Assembly (NCBI GenBank): GCA_902632275.1
Contig: CACPBW010000001.1
Location: forward strand, 76,111-140,110
DNA: 64,000 bases
Reading direction: 5' to 3'
Source of the DNA: an uncultured Pelagibacteraceae bacterium
Lineage (GTDB): Bacteria; Pseudomonadota; Alphaproteobacteria; Pelagibacterales; Pelagibacteraceae
Position 1 is the stretch's first letter. The number at the start of each line of letters is the position of its first letter. This document shows, in pieces, positions 9,946 through 19,171 of the stretch. Below the pieces are notes generated by a model. That model was given only the letters and a program-made list of their open reading frames with translations, had not been told where the DNA came from and did no database searches. Both the position numbers and the translations under genes were made by a program.

Positions 9946-12060
9946 ATGTCGTCTAAACATTTTTTTTTATTTTTACTTTTTTTCCTCTATATTTTTGGAT
10001 CTGATTCTTTTGCTGATTTGCAATTTAAACAATCAAAAGATATTTCTGATGATACTGATGACTTAAGAGGAATTTTTATAAAACCAGATGGAACAAGGGT
10101 ATACGTTACTTCTGATGATGCAACTCCTACAGTCATTGAATATTCATTAAATGTCCCATTTGATATCAGTACTGCTTCTAAAACTTCTCAAACCAATCTT
10201 TTGGTTTCAGGAGGTGCTGCTATGGATAAGCCCCATGCAATAGAATTTAAACCTGATGGAAAAGTCATGTATGTAATTCATAGTAATTCAGGATCGGTTG
10301 GTGTAGAACAGTTTAATCTTACTACTGCCTGGGATACTCAAACTTTATCATATGATACTAGCTTAAGTATTTCTGATGATGTTCAGATAAGAGCTCTAGC
10401 TTTTAAATCTGATGGTACTCGTGTGTATATCGCGCAAAGAGATTATGGAAAAGTCAAACAATTTGATTTAACAACACCATGGGACCTATCGAGTGCAACT
10501 AATAAAGTGGAGTCAAATTCTTTTTCAGGTGAAGAAAATAATTTAAGAAATATACAATTTAGTTCAGATGGAACCTTTATGTATTTAGGTGGAAATGGGG
10601 GAGATGATATTAATAGATATAAGCTGCCAATTGCATGGGATATAAGCACAATTACACATGAAACTACTTTTTCAATTAGCGCACAAACAGGTGAGATGCG
10701 AGGATTTAAATTTACAGCTAATTTTACAAAACTATATGTTACCGGAGATGACGGAAGCAGTTCAGATGACAATGTAATTTATGAATATGATCTTGATTGT
10801 GCTGGAACTATAACTTGTCTTGATGCATCAACTAATGCTGATGTTAAAGCTATCATCGAGGCAAATGTTGATACTGCTAAAAGAATAATAAAAAATAATA
10901 CTCTTCCAATATTTCATAGAACTGAATGGTTAAGAAGACATAAAAATAAAGATAACCTTTCGAACTTAAATGCAGAAATTGATTTTACAAATCAAAAAAT
11001 TGAAAAAATAGCTAATGCTCTAAACACTCTTAAAAAAGAAAAAGATAGAACCTATAATAGCGATGATTGGTTTGAATGGAGCGAAGGAAGAATTAGCTTT
11101 GGTAAAAAAGATACAAATGGTGCATCTTCAAGAGATATCTATAGTTATGGTTTTTCCATTGGTGCAGATAAGATTAAAAAAAGAGATAGAGATTCAATGT
11201 ATGGTTATGTTTTTCAATATACAAATGATGATGTTGAAATTGGAGGCAATGGTACAAATCTCAATACAGACTCATATGGTTTAGCTTTATACGAAACTAA
11301 GTTAAGAGATGATCAATTTTTTACAGATAGTGTTATTGGTTTTAATTTATTACATATTGACCATCAAAGAGTGACCTATGGCAACACTTTAAAAGGTGAT
11401 AGAGAGGGACAGCAAATATATGGTTCAATTAATTTTGGAAAAAGATTAGTTGAGGAAGAAATTAATTATAATCCAGGAATAAAATTAGATTTAGGATATA
11501 CAAAATTAAAAGCTTTTAGAGAAAAAACTACAGTAGGAAATGCTTTAACTGACTCATTAATCTACAAGGAACAAAATATTAAAACCGCATTAGCAACAAT
11601 TGGATTACTTTTTGATACAGCAAATCAGCAAGAAGAAAAAACTACCAATCATCATGGAAGATTAGAGTACGTAGCAGATTTTAGTCCATCTTCAAACGCT
11701 GAATTTTATTACGTAAATAATCAAAGTACTAATTATGAATATAAATCAAACAATAAATCTAGTCACAATTATAGAATTGGTTACGGTTTTGACATAACCT
11801 CTAAATCAGGTTGGTCGATAGTAACAAATTTTGAAAGATTTGGTGCATCTGGAGAAGGTTATGTTAATGAGCTATATTTATTATTAGGATATATTCCAAT
11901 AGATGATACCGAATATGCTATGAGTTTAGATAATGACAAAGCATCTCTAACTTATAAAAAAATTTTAAACAGTTTTGATATCAAAATGAGTTCAAATTAT
12001 AATTTCATCGGTGAAATCCCAGATTATGGTGCAAATTTAGAAATATCGAATAAATTTTAG
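9946..12060 (+). CDS. Autotransporter-like outer-membrane protein with beta-propeller passenger
   Basis: Signal peptide, ~5 repeats of F(K)xDGTxxYV...WDIST, then beta-barrel-like C-terminus ending in Phe. Confidence 0.8.
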   Translation: MSSKHFFLFLLFFLYIFGSDSFADLQFKQSKDISDDTDDLRGIFIKPDGTRVYVTSDDATPTVIEYSLNVPFDISTASKTSQTNLLVSGGAAMDKPHAIEFKPDGKVMYVIHSNSGSVGVEQFNLTTAWDTQTLSYDTSLSISDDVQIRALAFKSDGTRVYIAQRDYGKVKQFDLTTPWDLSSATNKVESNSFSGEENNLRNIQFSSDGTFMYLGGNGGDDINRYKLPIAWDISTITHETTFSISAQTGEMRGFKFTANFTKLYVTGDDGSSSDDNVIYEYDLDCAGTITCLDASTNADVKAIIEANVDTAKRIIKNNTLPIFHRTEWLRRHKNKDNLSNLNAEIDFTNQKIEKIANALNTLKKEKDRTYNSDDWFEWSEGRISFGKKDTNGASSRDIYSYGFSIGADKIKKRDRDSMYGYVFQYTNDDVEIGGNGTNLNTDSYGLALYETKLRDDQFFTDSVIGFNLLHIDHQRVTYGNTLKGDREGQQIYGSINFGKRLVEEEINYNPGIKLDLGYTKLKAFREKTTVGNALTDSLIYKEQNIKTALATIGLLFDTANQQEEKTTNHHGRLEYVADFSPSSNAEFYYVNNQSTNYEYKSNNKSSHNYRIGYGFDITSKSGWSIVTNFERFGASGEGYVNELYLLLGYIPIDDTEYAMSLDNDKASLTYKKILNSFDIKMSSNYNFIGEIPDYGANLEISNKF

Positions 12061-12091
12061 ACTTATTAAAAATTTTTGATAAAATTAAAAT

Positions 12092-12274
12092 ATGAACCCA
12101 ACAGATATATTACTTAGTATAGCAATCGTTGGGATATATACACTAGTTTATGTATATTTAAGGCATAACTATAAAAGTAATAAAATGATTATTAAACTTT
12201 TTAGCGAAGGTTTTGTTTATGCAACAGCGATTACTGGTATTCTTTATTATTTAATTAAGCATATAGCCTCATAA
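12092..12274 (+). CDS. Small membrane protein, hypothetical
   Basis: 60 aa ORF with two hydrophobic segments. Confidence 0.45.
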   Translation: MNPTDILLSIAIVGIYTLVYVYLRHNYKSNKMIIKLFSEGFVYATAITGILYYLIKHIAS

Positions 12275-12277
12275 TAT

Positions 12278-12343
12278 ATGAAAAAGCTTTTAGAGATTGT
12301 GGTTCTGGGTTTTTTGTTAAGTGTTACTGCTTACGGAGCGTAG
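12278..12343 (+). other. Truncated MKKLLxIVVLG signal-peptide ORF (21 aa then stop)
   Basis: MKKLLEIVVLGFLLSVTAYGA*; DNA resembles starts at 18934 and 19172. Confidence 0.55.
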
Positions 12344-12359
12344 CAAACAAAAGCTAGAT

Positions 12360-13052
12360 ATGAAAAAATTTAATTGGTTTATTATCATTGGATTATTTTT
12401 AATTTTTATATTCTTTATTAAAGAAAAAGTTGTTGAGAAATATTTTTTTTATAAGGTTTCTAAATGGCTAGAAAGAAGAGTAGATTTTGATGAATTTAAA
12501 TATAATTTTCCAGGCTATATATCTATTCAAGGATTTAAGGTACGTAATGAAGATACAAAATTTTATAAAAATACTTTTAATGCAGATAAAATTTTCTTAA
12601 ATATAGATTTAAATTCATACCTTTTTAAAAAACTTGTTATAATTAATGAATTAAAAATAGAAAACCCAGAATTTTATTTAGAAATTATTGAAAAAAAAAA
12701 TACATCTGATGATAATAAAGAAGAAAATGTTGAAAGTACTTTTAAAGATAATATTGGTATAGCTGAAAAGATCAATAATAAAGTGCCTGATAAAGTTTGG
12801 CCTGAAAAAATTAGAGATATAAATTTCTTAATTTTAAAGAGCTATATTATTAATGGAAAAGCATTTGTTAAAATTTCATCAATACCAAAACAATCAAATA
12901 TTGAACTTTCTTCTTTTGAATTTACCAATGTAGGCAATGATAAAAAATTTCAACATTATAAGAATGCATTAGAAATTATGTTATTTGACATACTAGGTCG
13001 AATTAATGATTTTGATAAACGAAAAATATTAGAAAAAGCTTATAATTTATAA
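12360..13052 (+). CDS. Membrane-anchored protein, AsmA-like N-terminus
   Basis: N-terminal TM; FDEFKYNFPGYISIQGFKVRNED...ADKIFLNIDLNSYLFKKLVIINELKIENPEF. Confidence 0.6.
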   Translation: MKKFNWFIIIGLFLIFIFFIKEKVVEKYFFYKVSKWLERRVDFDEFKYNFPGYISIQGFKVRNEDTKFYKNTFNADKIFLNIDLNSYLFKKLVIINELKIENPEFYLEIIEKKNTSDDNKEENVESTFKDNIGIAEKINNKVPDKVWPEKIRDINFLILKSYIINGKAFVKISSIPKQSNIELSSFEFTNVGNDKKFQHYKNALEIMLFDILGRINDFDKRKILEKAYNL

Positions 13053-13085
13053 TTTAAATTTATTTAAATGAGAAAAATAAAAAAA

Positions 13086-13187
13086 TTTTACTTATTAATC
13101 TTGTTCAATTATAAATATTAGCATAAATACTCATGAAAATAACTTATGCCCTCGTGGTGAAATTGGTAGACACAAAGGACTTAAAAT
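13086..13187 (+). repeat. Left copy of duplicated tRNA-Leu promoter region + tRNA 5' half (tRNA fragment 13148-13187)
   Basis: ~102 nt, ungapped match at offset +1416 to 14502-14603, about 6 mismatches; 40 nt of tRNA part identical. Confidence 0.9.
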
Positions 13188-13210
13188 AGTTTGAGTTGAG
13201 GAATCCCAGT

Positions 13211-13240
13211 GTCTCTAATAGTCTCTAATGGTCTTAATCC
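13211..13240 (+). repeat. Tandem decamers gtctctaata/gtctctaatg/gtcttaatcc
   Basis: Read directly; helical-period direct repeats inside islet end. Confidence 0.6.
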
Positions 13241-13311
13241 CTCATAATCCTATATTTTTTAAAATCATTGGATTATTTTTATTGGAAATTCTTACTAATT
13301 AATTTTCAGAT

Positions 13312-13345
13312 TCTCGGACCATTCTCGGACATAGAAAGATAAAAT
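13312..13345 (+). repeat. Subterminal direct repeat, left copy
   Basis: tctcggaccattctcggacatagaaagataaaat vs 14461-14494, 29/34 identical; includes 11-nt tandem ttctcggacca/ttctcggacat. Confidence 0.75.
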
Positions 13346-13359
13346 GATATATTGAGTTT

Positions 13360-13596
13360 ATGAAATTCTTTACAAATATAAATTTAATTAAAATTATAAT
13401 TATATATTGGATGGTTCTTATAATTGTGCAAATTTTTTTTGGAACCTTCACAGAGTTTGGTGCAAGAGAACAAATAACAGATACAAGTTTTAGGTTACCA
13501 AAGGTATATAAGTGGGGCTTGTTATTTAATTTTGTTATTCTAATTCCAGCATTTTTTGTTGTCATATTTAAAATAATTGGTTGGAAAAAAAGATAA
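13360..13596 (+). CDS. Small two-TM membrane protein, islet cargo
   Basis: 78 aa, two hydrophobic stretches. Confidence 0.55.
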   Translation: MKFFTNINLIKIIIIYWMVLIIVQIFFGTFTEFGAREQITDTSFRLPKVYKWGLLFNFVILIPAFFVVIFKIIGWKKR

Positions 13597-13603
13597 TATA
13601 ATC

Positions 13604-13759
13604 ATGCTTATAATTAAATTTGATTCAAACATATCCTTATTCAAACTAGATGAATTTGTATTGCAATTTAAAGAAAAATATAAAAATGAAGAAATGCAAA
13701 TGAATTTTAAATTCAGTAACACAAAACTATTTGTTTATATTTATAGAAGGACACATTAA
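13604..13759 (+). CDS. Small hypothetical protein, islet cargo
   Basis: MLIIKFDSNISLFKLDEF...; stop overlaps next start. Confidence 0.45.
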   Translation: MLIIKFDSNISLFKLDEFVLQFKEKYKNEEMQMNFKFSNTKLFVYIYRRTH

Positions 13760-14427
13760 TGAAAAAATACGATTTTAATTTAAATACTCTTAAAAAAAAT
13801 TTTAATTTTAAAAACTTCTGTGAAGAACTAGATTATTTAGTAGGGCTCAGATATGAAAATTGGGATCTTTATAAAGAACAAGTTGGTATTTATAAATATC
13901 TTATTTATTTCTCATTTTACCAAAAAGTCCCATTATTAAATACTGTTATGGAAGCAGATGATACTTCAGAATTTGGCAAAGATTATCATATTATAGATAA
14001 GGAATTTGGTAGTAAAAAAAACTCCAAGATCAGAGAAGAAATTATCACAAAAATAGCTGATGGATCCATATTTGAATTTTTTAATGATAATTTTAAATTG
14101 ATTTATCATTTTCCTATGAATTGCTTTGTTGCCAGTTTAATTTACTCAAAGTTCAATAAAACATATTATCATATTGTTTTCCATCCTTTTGATTTAAAAA
14201 AGAAAAAAGATTTTGATTATAGTCTTCATCATGTAATAGATTTTTATGATAAAAAAATTTCTGAAAAAGTTTTCTTTAACGATATTTTAAAATATTATAG
14301 AGAGGATGTTTTAGGTTTTAATGATGGAAAGTTGATAAAAGGCCGAGATGAACATGAATTTCAAGATCTATATAATAAAAAGGTAAATTATTGGCGAAAA
14401 ATTGCTTATGATAATTTTGATAAATAA
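13759..14427 (+). CDS. Hypothetical protein, islet cargo
   Basis: 222 aa ORF, no family recognised. Confidence 0.65.
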   Translation: MKKYDFNLNTLKKNFNFKNFCEELDYLVGLRYENWDLYKEQVGIYKYLIYFSFYQKVPLLNTVMEADDTSEFGKDYHIIDKEFGSKKNSKIREEIITKIADGSIFEFFNDNFKLIYHFPMNCFVASLIYSKFNKTYYHIVFHPFDLKKKKDFDYSLHHVIDFYDKKISEKVFFNDILKYYREDVLGFNDGKLIKGRDEHEFQDLYNKKVNYWRKIAYDNFDK

Positions 14428-14460
14428 TAGATTGAATTTGTTTTGATATTTTATAAATAA

Positions 14461-14494
14461 ACTCGTACCATTCTTGGACATAGGGAGATAAAAT
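14461..14494 (+). repeat. Subterminal direct repeat, right copy
   Basis: actcgtaccattcttggacatagggagataaaat; see 13312-13345. Confidence 0.75.
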
Positions 14495-14501
14495 AAAAAA
14501 A

Positions 14502-14603
14502 ATTTACTTATAGGTCTTGTTCAATTATAAATATTGGCATAAACACTCATGAAAATAACTCATGCCCTCGTGGTGAAATTGGTAGACACAAAGGACTTAA
14601 AAT
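14502..14603 (+). repeat. Right copy of duplicated tRNA-Leu promoter + 5' half
   Basis: Matches 13086-13187. Confidence 0.9.
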
Positions 14604-14649
14604 CCTTGCCCTTTTGGGAGTGCCAGTTCGAGTCTGGCCGAGGGCACCA
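14564..14649 (+). tRNA. tRNA-Leu(TAA)
   Basis: 86 nt class II tRNA, anticodon loop CTTAAAA, encoded CCA. Confidence 0.95.
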
Positions 14650-14653
14650 CTAA

Positions 14654-15418
14654 ATGTCAAAACCACAAATAATTTCTGACACTAATAAAAAATCATTAAG
14701 AATTAAATCTTTTATAAAAAACAAACTTTCGAAAATAAAATTAAAATATGTAAACATAGTCATTGGTGGTGATGGTTTTATGCTCAAAACTTTAAAAAGA
14801 AATAAGCATTCATCTAATTTTTTTTATGGAGTGAATTCTGGTGATTATGGTTTTTTAATGAATAAGTTTTCATCAAAAACAATTATAAAAAATATTAATA
14901 AGGCTAATTTAATTACTATCTCTCCATTAGAAATGAAAGTAACAAATAAGCAAGGATCGAAGAAAAAATATTTAGCAGTAAATGAAGTTTCAATTTTAAG
15001 ACAAAGTAGGCAAGCAGCCTCAGTTTTGATTAAGGTAGGATCAAAATTAATAATGAAGCGTTTAATTTCTGACGGTGTTTTAGTCTCAACACCTGCAGGG
15101 AGCACTGCTTACAATTTATCAGTAAGAGGACCTATTCTAAGCTTAAATTCAAAAAAACTATCTATAGCACCTATAAGCCCGTTTAGACCAAGGAGATGGA
15201 ATGGAAAAATAATTAATGAAAGCCATAAAGTTTTAATAAAAAATTTAAATATAAATAAAAGACCGATTAGTGCAGTTGCTGATAATATTGAGGTTAGAAA
15301 TGCAAAAATCATTGAGGTAAAAATAAATAAAAAAATTAAATTTAAACTTTTATATGACAAAAATAGAGGGCTCCAAAAAAAAATCAAAATAGAACAATTA
15401 AGAAAAGAAACTAATTAG
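14654..15418 (+). CDS. nadK: NAD kinase
   Basis: VIGGDGFMLKTL, VNSGDYGFL, GVLVSTPAGSTAYNLS. Confidence 0.93.
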   Translation: MSKPQIISDTNKKSLRIKSFIKNKLSKIKLKYVNIVIGGDGFMLKTLKRNKHSSNFFYGVNSGDYGFLMNKFSSKTIIKNINKANLITISPLEMKVTNKQGSKKKYLAVNEVSILRQSRQAASVLIKVGSKLIMKRLISDGVLVSTPAGSTAYNLSVRGPILSLNSKKLSIAPISPFRPRRWNGKIINESHKVLIKNLNINKRPISAVADNIEVRNAKIIEVKINKKIKFKLLYDKNRGLQKKIKIEQLRKETN

Positions 15419-15419
15419 A

Positions 15420-17063
15420 ATGGAGTTTATCTTTTTTATTTTAACATATTTTCTTTTAACATCTGTTGTAATTGGTTTCGGTTCTTTTTTTGCAAAAAAT
15501 ATATCTACTTATAATAGTAATTCAAATATTGGGTATATAGGATTATATGGAATTTTTTCACTTACATTAATTTCATATGTAACAAATTTATTTATAAAAC
15601 ATGATTACTTACATAATTTTATTATATTATTTATAGGTATATTTTTGTTTATCCAATATATTTTTTCTAATAAAAAATCAAAAAGAAATAAGGACATCAA
15701 ATATTTTTTATTTTTTTTAATTATATCAACACTTTCAATTTTCTATTTCAAGAGTCATGATGATTTTCCATATTATCATTTGAGTTTTATACACAATTTA
15801 ACTTTAAATAAGCTTGAATTTGGACTTGGAAACTTTGATTTGGCGTTTAATCATGTTTCATCATTATTTTTTTTTCATTCATTGTTCAAACTTCCTTTTA
15901 CGGAAGACTATTTTTACTTTTTAGGCCCAGTTTTAATAATGGTTTTTTCCAATATAATACTTGTCAAAAGTATTCTCGAAGATAAAAAAAAATTAAATTT
16001 TATTTTTTTTTTAAAATTATTTACTTTTATATTTATAAATACTTTATTTTATAGGCTAGCAGAGCATGGAACAGATAGATCAGCAATAATTTTGATTTTT
16101 GTCAGTATTATAATAATTTTTGAGATACTTCAAAATAGGAAATTATCACATCAAGCATTTGAAAATTTTTTAATATTTCTCACACTTATAATAAGTTTAA
16201 AGTCGTTTTATGCTATTTATGGTTTATTATTTTTTGGAGTTTATTTTAAATATTTTAAATTATCACAAATTTCCAATTTCTATAAAAATTTTAAAATTAT
16301 AAATATTTCAATTATTTTTGGTATGCTGATATTATTTTATAATATAGCTTATACTGGATGCTTGATATATCCATTGACAGTAACTTGCTTTGAAAATTTT
16401 TATTGGAGCATGGACATCGAAAGAATTGAGTCAGCAGCAGTTTGGTATGAGTTATGGTCAAAGGCAGGTGCCACACCCAATTATAGGGTGGATGATCCAA
16501 TAAATTATATTAAAGGTTTAAATTGGTTAGGTGTATGGATAGATAATTATTTTTTTAATAAAGTATCTGACACAATAGGTGGCATAATACTAACAGTATT
16601 TGTCTTTTTAATTATATTTAAACCAAAAAGGATAAAATTTACTTTTAATTCTAAATATAACATAATCCTATTACTCCTATTTTTTTTATTCATTGAGTGG
16701 TTTTTTTATCATCCTTCACTTCGGTATGGGGGGTACCATTTATTAGCTTTACTGTTTTTCATTCCTTCAGCAATTATTTTAGAAAATCAAAATTATTCTT
16801 ACTCAAAAAACTTTAAAAAAATTAATATTATTTTATTAATAGGTATTACAATATTTTCTGTTAGAAATATTGATAGAATCATTGATGAAAATAAAATTTA
16901 TAATTACAACCCTATAAAATCACCTAGATATAATATTAATAAAAAAGATTATTATTTAAAAATAAAAAAAGAAGAAATTCTTCAAAAAACTAATCAATGT
17001 AAAAATGAATTTAAAAAAGATAGTAATTGTAAAATAGTTAATTCTTATAGAATATTTTATTAG
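15420..17063 (+). CDS. Polytopic membrane protein, possibly glycosyltransferase/glycan-related
   Basis: 547 aa, many TM segments; HDDFPYYHLSFIHNL; next to GT4. Confidence 0.6.
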   Translation: MEFIFFILTYFLLTSVVIGFGSFFAKNISTYNSNSNIGYIGLYGIFSLTLISYVTNLFIKHDYLHNFIILFIGIFLFIQYIFSNKKSKRNKDIKYFLFFLIISTLSIFYFKSHDDFPYYHLSFIHNLTLNKLEFGLGNFDLAFNHVSSLFFFHSLFKLPFTEDYFYFLGPVLIMVFSNIILVKSILEDKKKLNFIFFLKLFTFIFINTLFYRLAEHGTDRSAIILIFVSIIIIFEILQNRKLSHQAFENFLIFLTLIISLKSFYAIYGLLFFGVYFKYFKLSQISNFYKNFKIINISIIFGMLILFYNIAYTGCLIYPLTVTCFENFYWSMDIERIESAAVWYELWSKAGATPNYRVDDPINYIKGLNWLGVWIDNYFFNKVSDTIGGIILTVFVFLIIFKPKRIKFTFNSKYNIILLLLFFLFIEWFFYHPSLRYGGYHLLALLFFIPSAIILENQNYSYSKNFKKINIILLIGITIFSVRNIDRIIDENKIYNYNPIKSPRYNINKKDYYLKIKKEEILQKTNQCKNEFKKDSNCKIVNSYRIFY

Positions 17064-17094
17064 AATAAATAGAATGTCAAAATCAAATTTTATA

Positions 17095-17169
17095 GGGACT
17101 GTAGCTCAATAGTAGAGTACCTCGTTGACATCGAGGGGGTAGTAGGAGCGTAACCTACCAGTCCCACCA
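17095..17169 (+). tRNA. tRNA-Val(GAC), non-canonical D/T loops
   Basis: All stems pair (GGGACTG/CAGTCCC; CCTCG-TTGACAT-CGAGG; GTAGG-AGCGTAA-CCTAC), encoded CCA. Confidence 0.88.
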
Positions 17170-17210
17170 TTTTGACAAAATTATTAGTTATAAAATATAT
17201 AAATTTAAAA

Positions 17211-18308
17211 ATGATTAAGAAAAATTTAATAATCTTCATTCCATCTATTGAGCAGGGTGGTGTTGAAAAAAATTTATTTTTAATATCAAACTTTCTTGCA
17301 ACAAAAATAAATAAGGTCAAATTAATTACAGCAAGCAAAGATCACAAACATTTTAAAAAAATAAATATATTAGGACCAAAATCAAAAATTTGGTCAAATA
17401 CTAGTAGATACTCAAAATACTTTATATGTTTAGTTATACTTTTTAAATTATTTTTAAAAAGTAAAAATTATGTAGTATTCGCATTTCAGGCTAACTTATA
17501 CTGTATTATTATATGTAAGCTATTCGGTATAAAAATAATAGTAAGATCAAACACATCTTCTATTGGATGGTCGCAAAACTTTATTAAAAAATTCTTTTAC
17601 AAAAAAATTTTGATGATTGCTGACCAGGTAATTGTAAATAGTAATGATTTTAAAAAAGAATTAAAAAAATCTTTTTCAATCAATGCTAAATGTATTTATA
17701 ACCCTTTAAATAAAAACGAGATAATTAAAAGATCAAAAGAAAAGCTAAAATTTAATTTTCTAAAAACAAGTTCAATTAAAATTATTAATATAGCAAGACT
17801 TACAGACCAAAAAGATCATTTGACTTTACTTAATGCTATGAGGAAAATTAAGGAAAAAATTAAATTTCGTTTGGTGTTAATTGGCACAGGCCCAAATAGA
17901 AATTTAATAGAAAATTATATTTTAAAATATAATTTAAAAAAAAATATTAAAATATTAAATTATCAAAAAAATCCATTTAAATATATTAGAAATTCTGATA
18001 TTTTTATATTAACATCAAAATTCGAGGGTCTTCCAAATGTACTTCTTGAAGCAGCTGTGTTAAAAAAGTTTATTATTTCAACGAATTGCCCCACAGGACC
18101 AAGAGAAATATTATCAAATGGCAAAGGTGGAGAATTAGTTAAAATAGGTAACTTCAAGTCAATTTCAGAAAAAATAATTTCTTACAGTAAAAATAAAAAT
18201 AAATTTATTAAAAAAATTAATTATAATTTTAAATCACTTAAAAAGTTTGATTATTATATGAATTTAAATCAGTATTTACTTGTTGTTGAAAAATATTTAA
18301 AAAGTTAA
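17211..18308 (+). CDS. Glycosyltransferase family 4
   Basis: EQGGVEKNLFLISNFL, IARLTDQKDHLTLL, ILTSKFEGLPNVLLEA. Confidence 0.9.
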   Translation: MIKKNLIIFIPSIEQGGVEKNLFLISNFLATKINKVKLITASKDHKHFKKINILGPKSKIWSNTSRYSKYFICLVILFKLFLKSKNYVVFAFQANLYCIIICKLFGIKIIVRSNTSSIGWSQNFIKKFFYKKILMIADQVIVNSNDFKKELKKSFSINAKCIYNPLNKNEIIKRSKEKLKFNFLKTSSIKIINIARLTDQKDHLTLLNAMRKIKEKIKFRLVLIGTGPNRNLIENYILKYNLKKNIKILNYQKNPFKYIRNSDIFILTSKFEGLPNVLLEAAVLKKFIISTNCPTGPREILSNGKGGELVKIGNFKSISEKIISYSKNKNKFIKKINYNFKSLKKFDYYMNLNQYLLVVEKYLKS

Positions 18309-18314
18309 ATTTAT

Positions 18315-18363
18315 TGGTGCCCCCGCACGGACTCGAACCGCGGACCTATTGATTACAAATCAA
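18315..18363 (-). repeat. Detached 3' half of tRNA-Thr (att-like duplicate)
   Basis: 49 nt identical to 19812-19860. Confidence 0.93.
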
Positions 18364-18389
18364 GAATCTAAACTCAAAAAGACAAACAC

Positions 18390-18402
18390 TATCAACGTTA
18401 AT
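18390..18402. repeat. Inverted repeat near left islet end (atcaacgttaatt)
   Basis: Reverse complement aattaacgttgat near 19787-19799. Confidence 0.6.
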
Positions 18403-18416
18403 TGAAAGTTATTACA

Positions 18417-18439
18417 AATCTGTACACACTATAGTCACA
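18417..18439 (+). repeat. Subterminal direct repeat, left copy
   Basis: aatctgtacacactatagtcaca vs 19724-19746 aatctgttcacactatagtcaca, 22/23. Confidence 0.85.
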
Positions 18440-18455
18440 ATGATAAAGTTTTCTT

Positions 18456-18932
18456 ATGAAAGATTTTGATATCAAGTCTTTAACTGACCAAGAAGTTATT
18501 TCTTTGTATCCAAAAACTTTGCAAGAATTAAAAAATAGAAAAATAATAAGAACAAATAATTTAGTTGGAGATTTAGGAGAGTATTGGTGTATTAAAAAAT
18601 ATAATGAGATTGCGGGACTACCTAAACTTCAAGATGCTCCGGAGAGCACAAAAAATATTGATGCAATCAGCGTTAAAGGCGAAAGATATGCAATTAAATC
18701 TACATCAGGATCAGGGACAAGTACTTTTGCAAGTATTCCTATAAATGATGACACAAAACCACTTTTTGAATATGTAGTTTTAGTTCTTTTTGATAAAGCA
18801 TATGTTTTAAAAGAAATTTATGAATTAAATTGGGAACAATTTTTGAAATTTAGAAGAATGAAGCCACCAGAAAATAAGTGGAATATTAGAATAACAAAAA
18901 AATTAAAAGAAGAAGCCAAAAGAATATTTTAA
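18456..18932 (+). CDS. Putative PD-(D/E)XK-like / DUF6998-like protein, islet cargo
   Basis: RTNNLVGDLGEYWCIKKYN...TKNIDAISVKGERYAIKSTSGSGT: E...D-x(n)-xxK arrangement. Confidence 0.6.
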   Translation: MKDFDIKSLTDQEVISLYPKTLQELKNRKIIRTNNLVGDLGEYWCIKKYNEIAGLPKLQDAPESTKNIDAISVKGERYAIKSTSGSGTSTFASIPINDDTKPLFEYVVLVLFDKAYVLKEIYELNWEQFLKFRRMKPPENKWNIRITKKLKEEAKRIF

Positions 18933-18933
18933 A

Positions 18934-19170
18934 ATGAAAAAACTTTTAGCGATCGTGGTTCTGGGCTTGTTCTTAACTAGCAAAGCTTTGGCTTGTGGTG
19001 GAGACTTTTATACTGGCTTATTTGATTTTTCAAAAGAACATAAGATATGTGGAAAGTATGCAAGATCTTTGGATGGAGATAGCTTTCAAAAAAATGATGC
19101 ATACTGTGACTGCAGAGAAAGGTTAGATAATAAAAAAAAATACGGTATTGAAAAAATTTTTGATGATTAA
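18934..19170 (+). CDS. Small secreted Cys-containing protein, islet cargo
   Basis: Signal peptide MKKLLAIVVLGLFLTSKALA, mature part with 4 Cys. Confidence 0.65.
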   Translation: MKKLLAIVVLGLFLTSKALACGGDFYTGLFDFSKEHKICGKYARSLDGDSFQKNDAYCDCRERLDNKKKYGIEKIFDD

Positions 19171-19171
19171 T

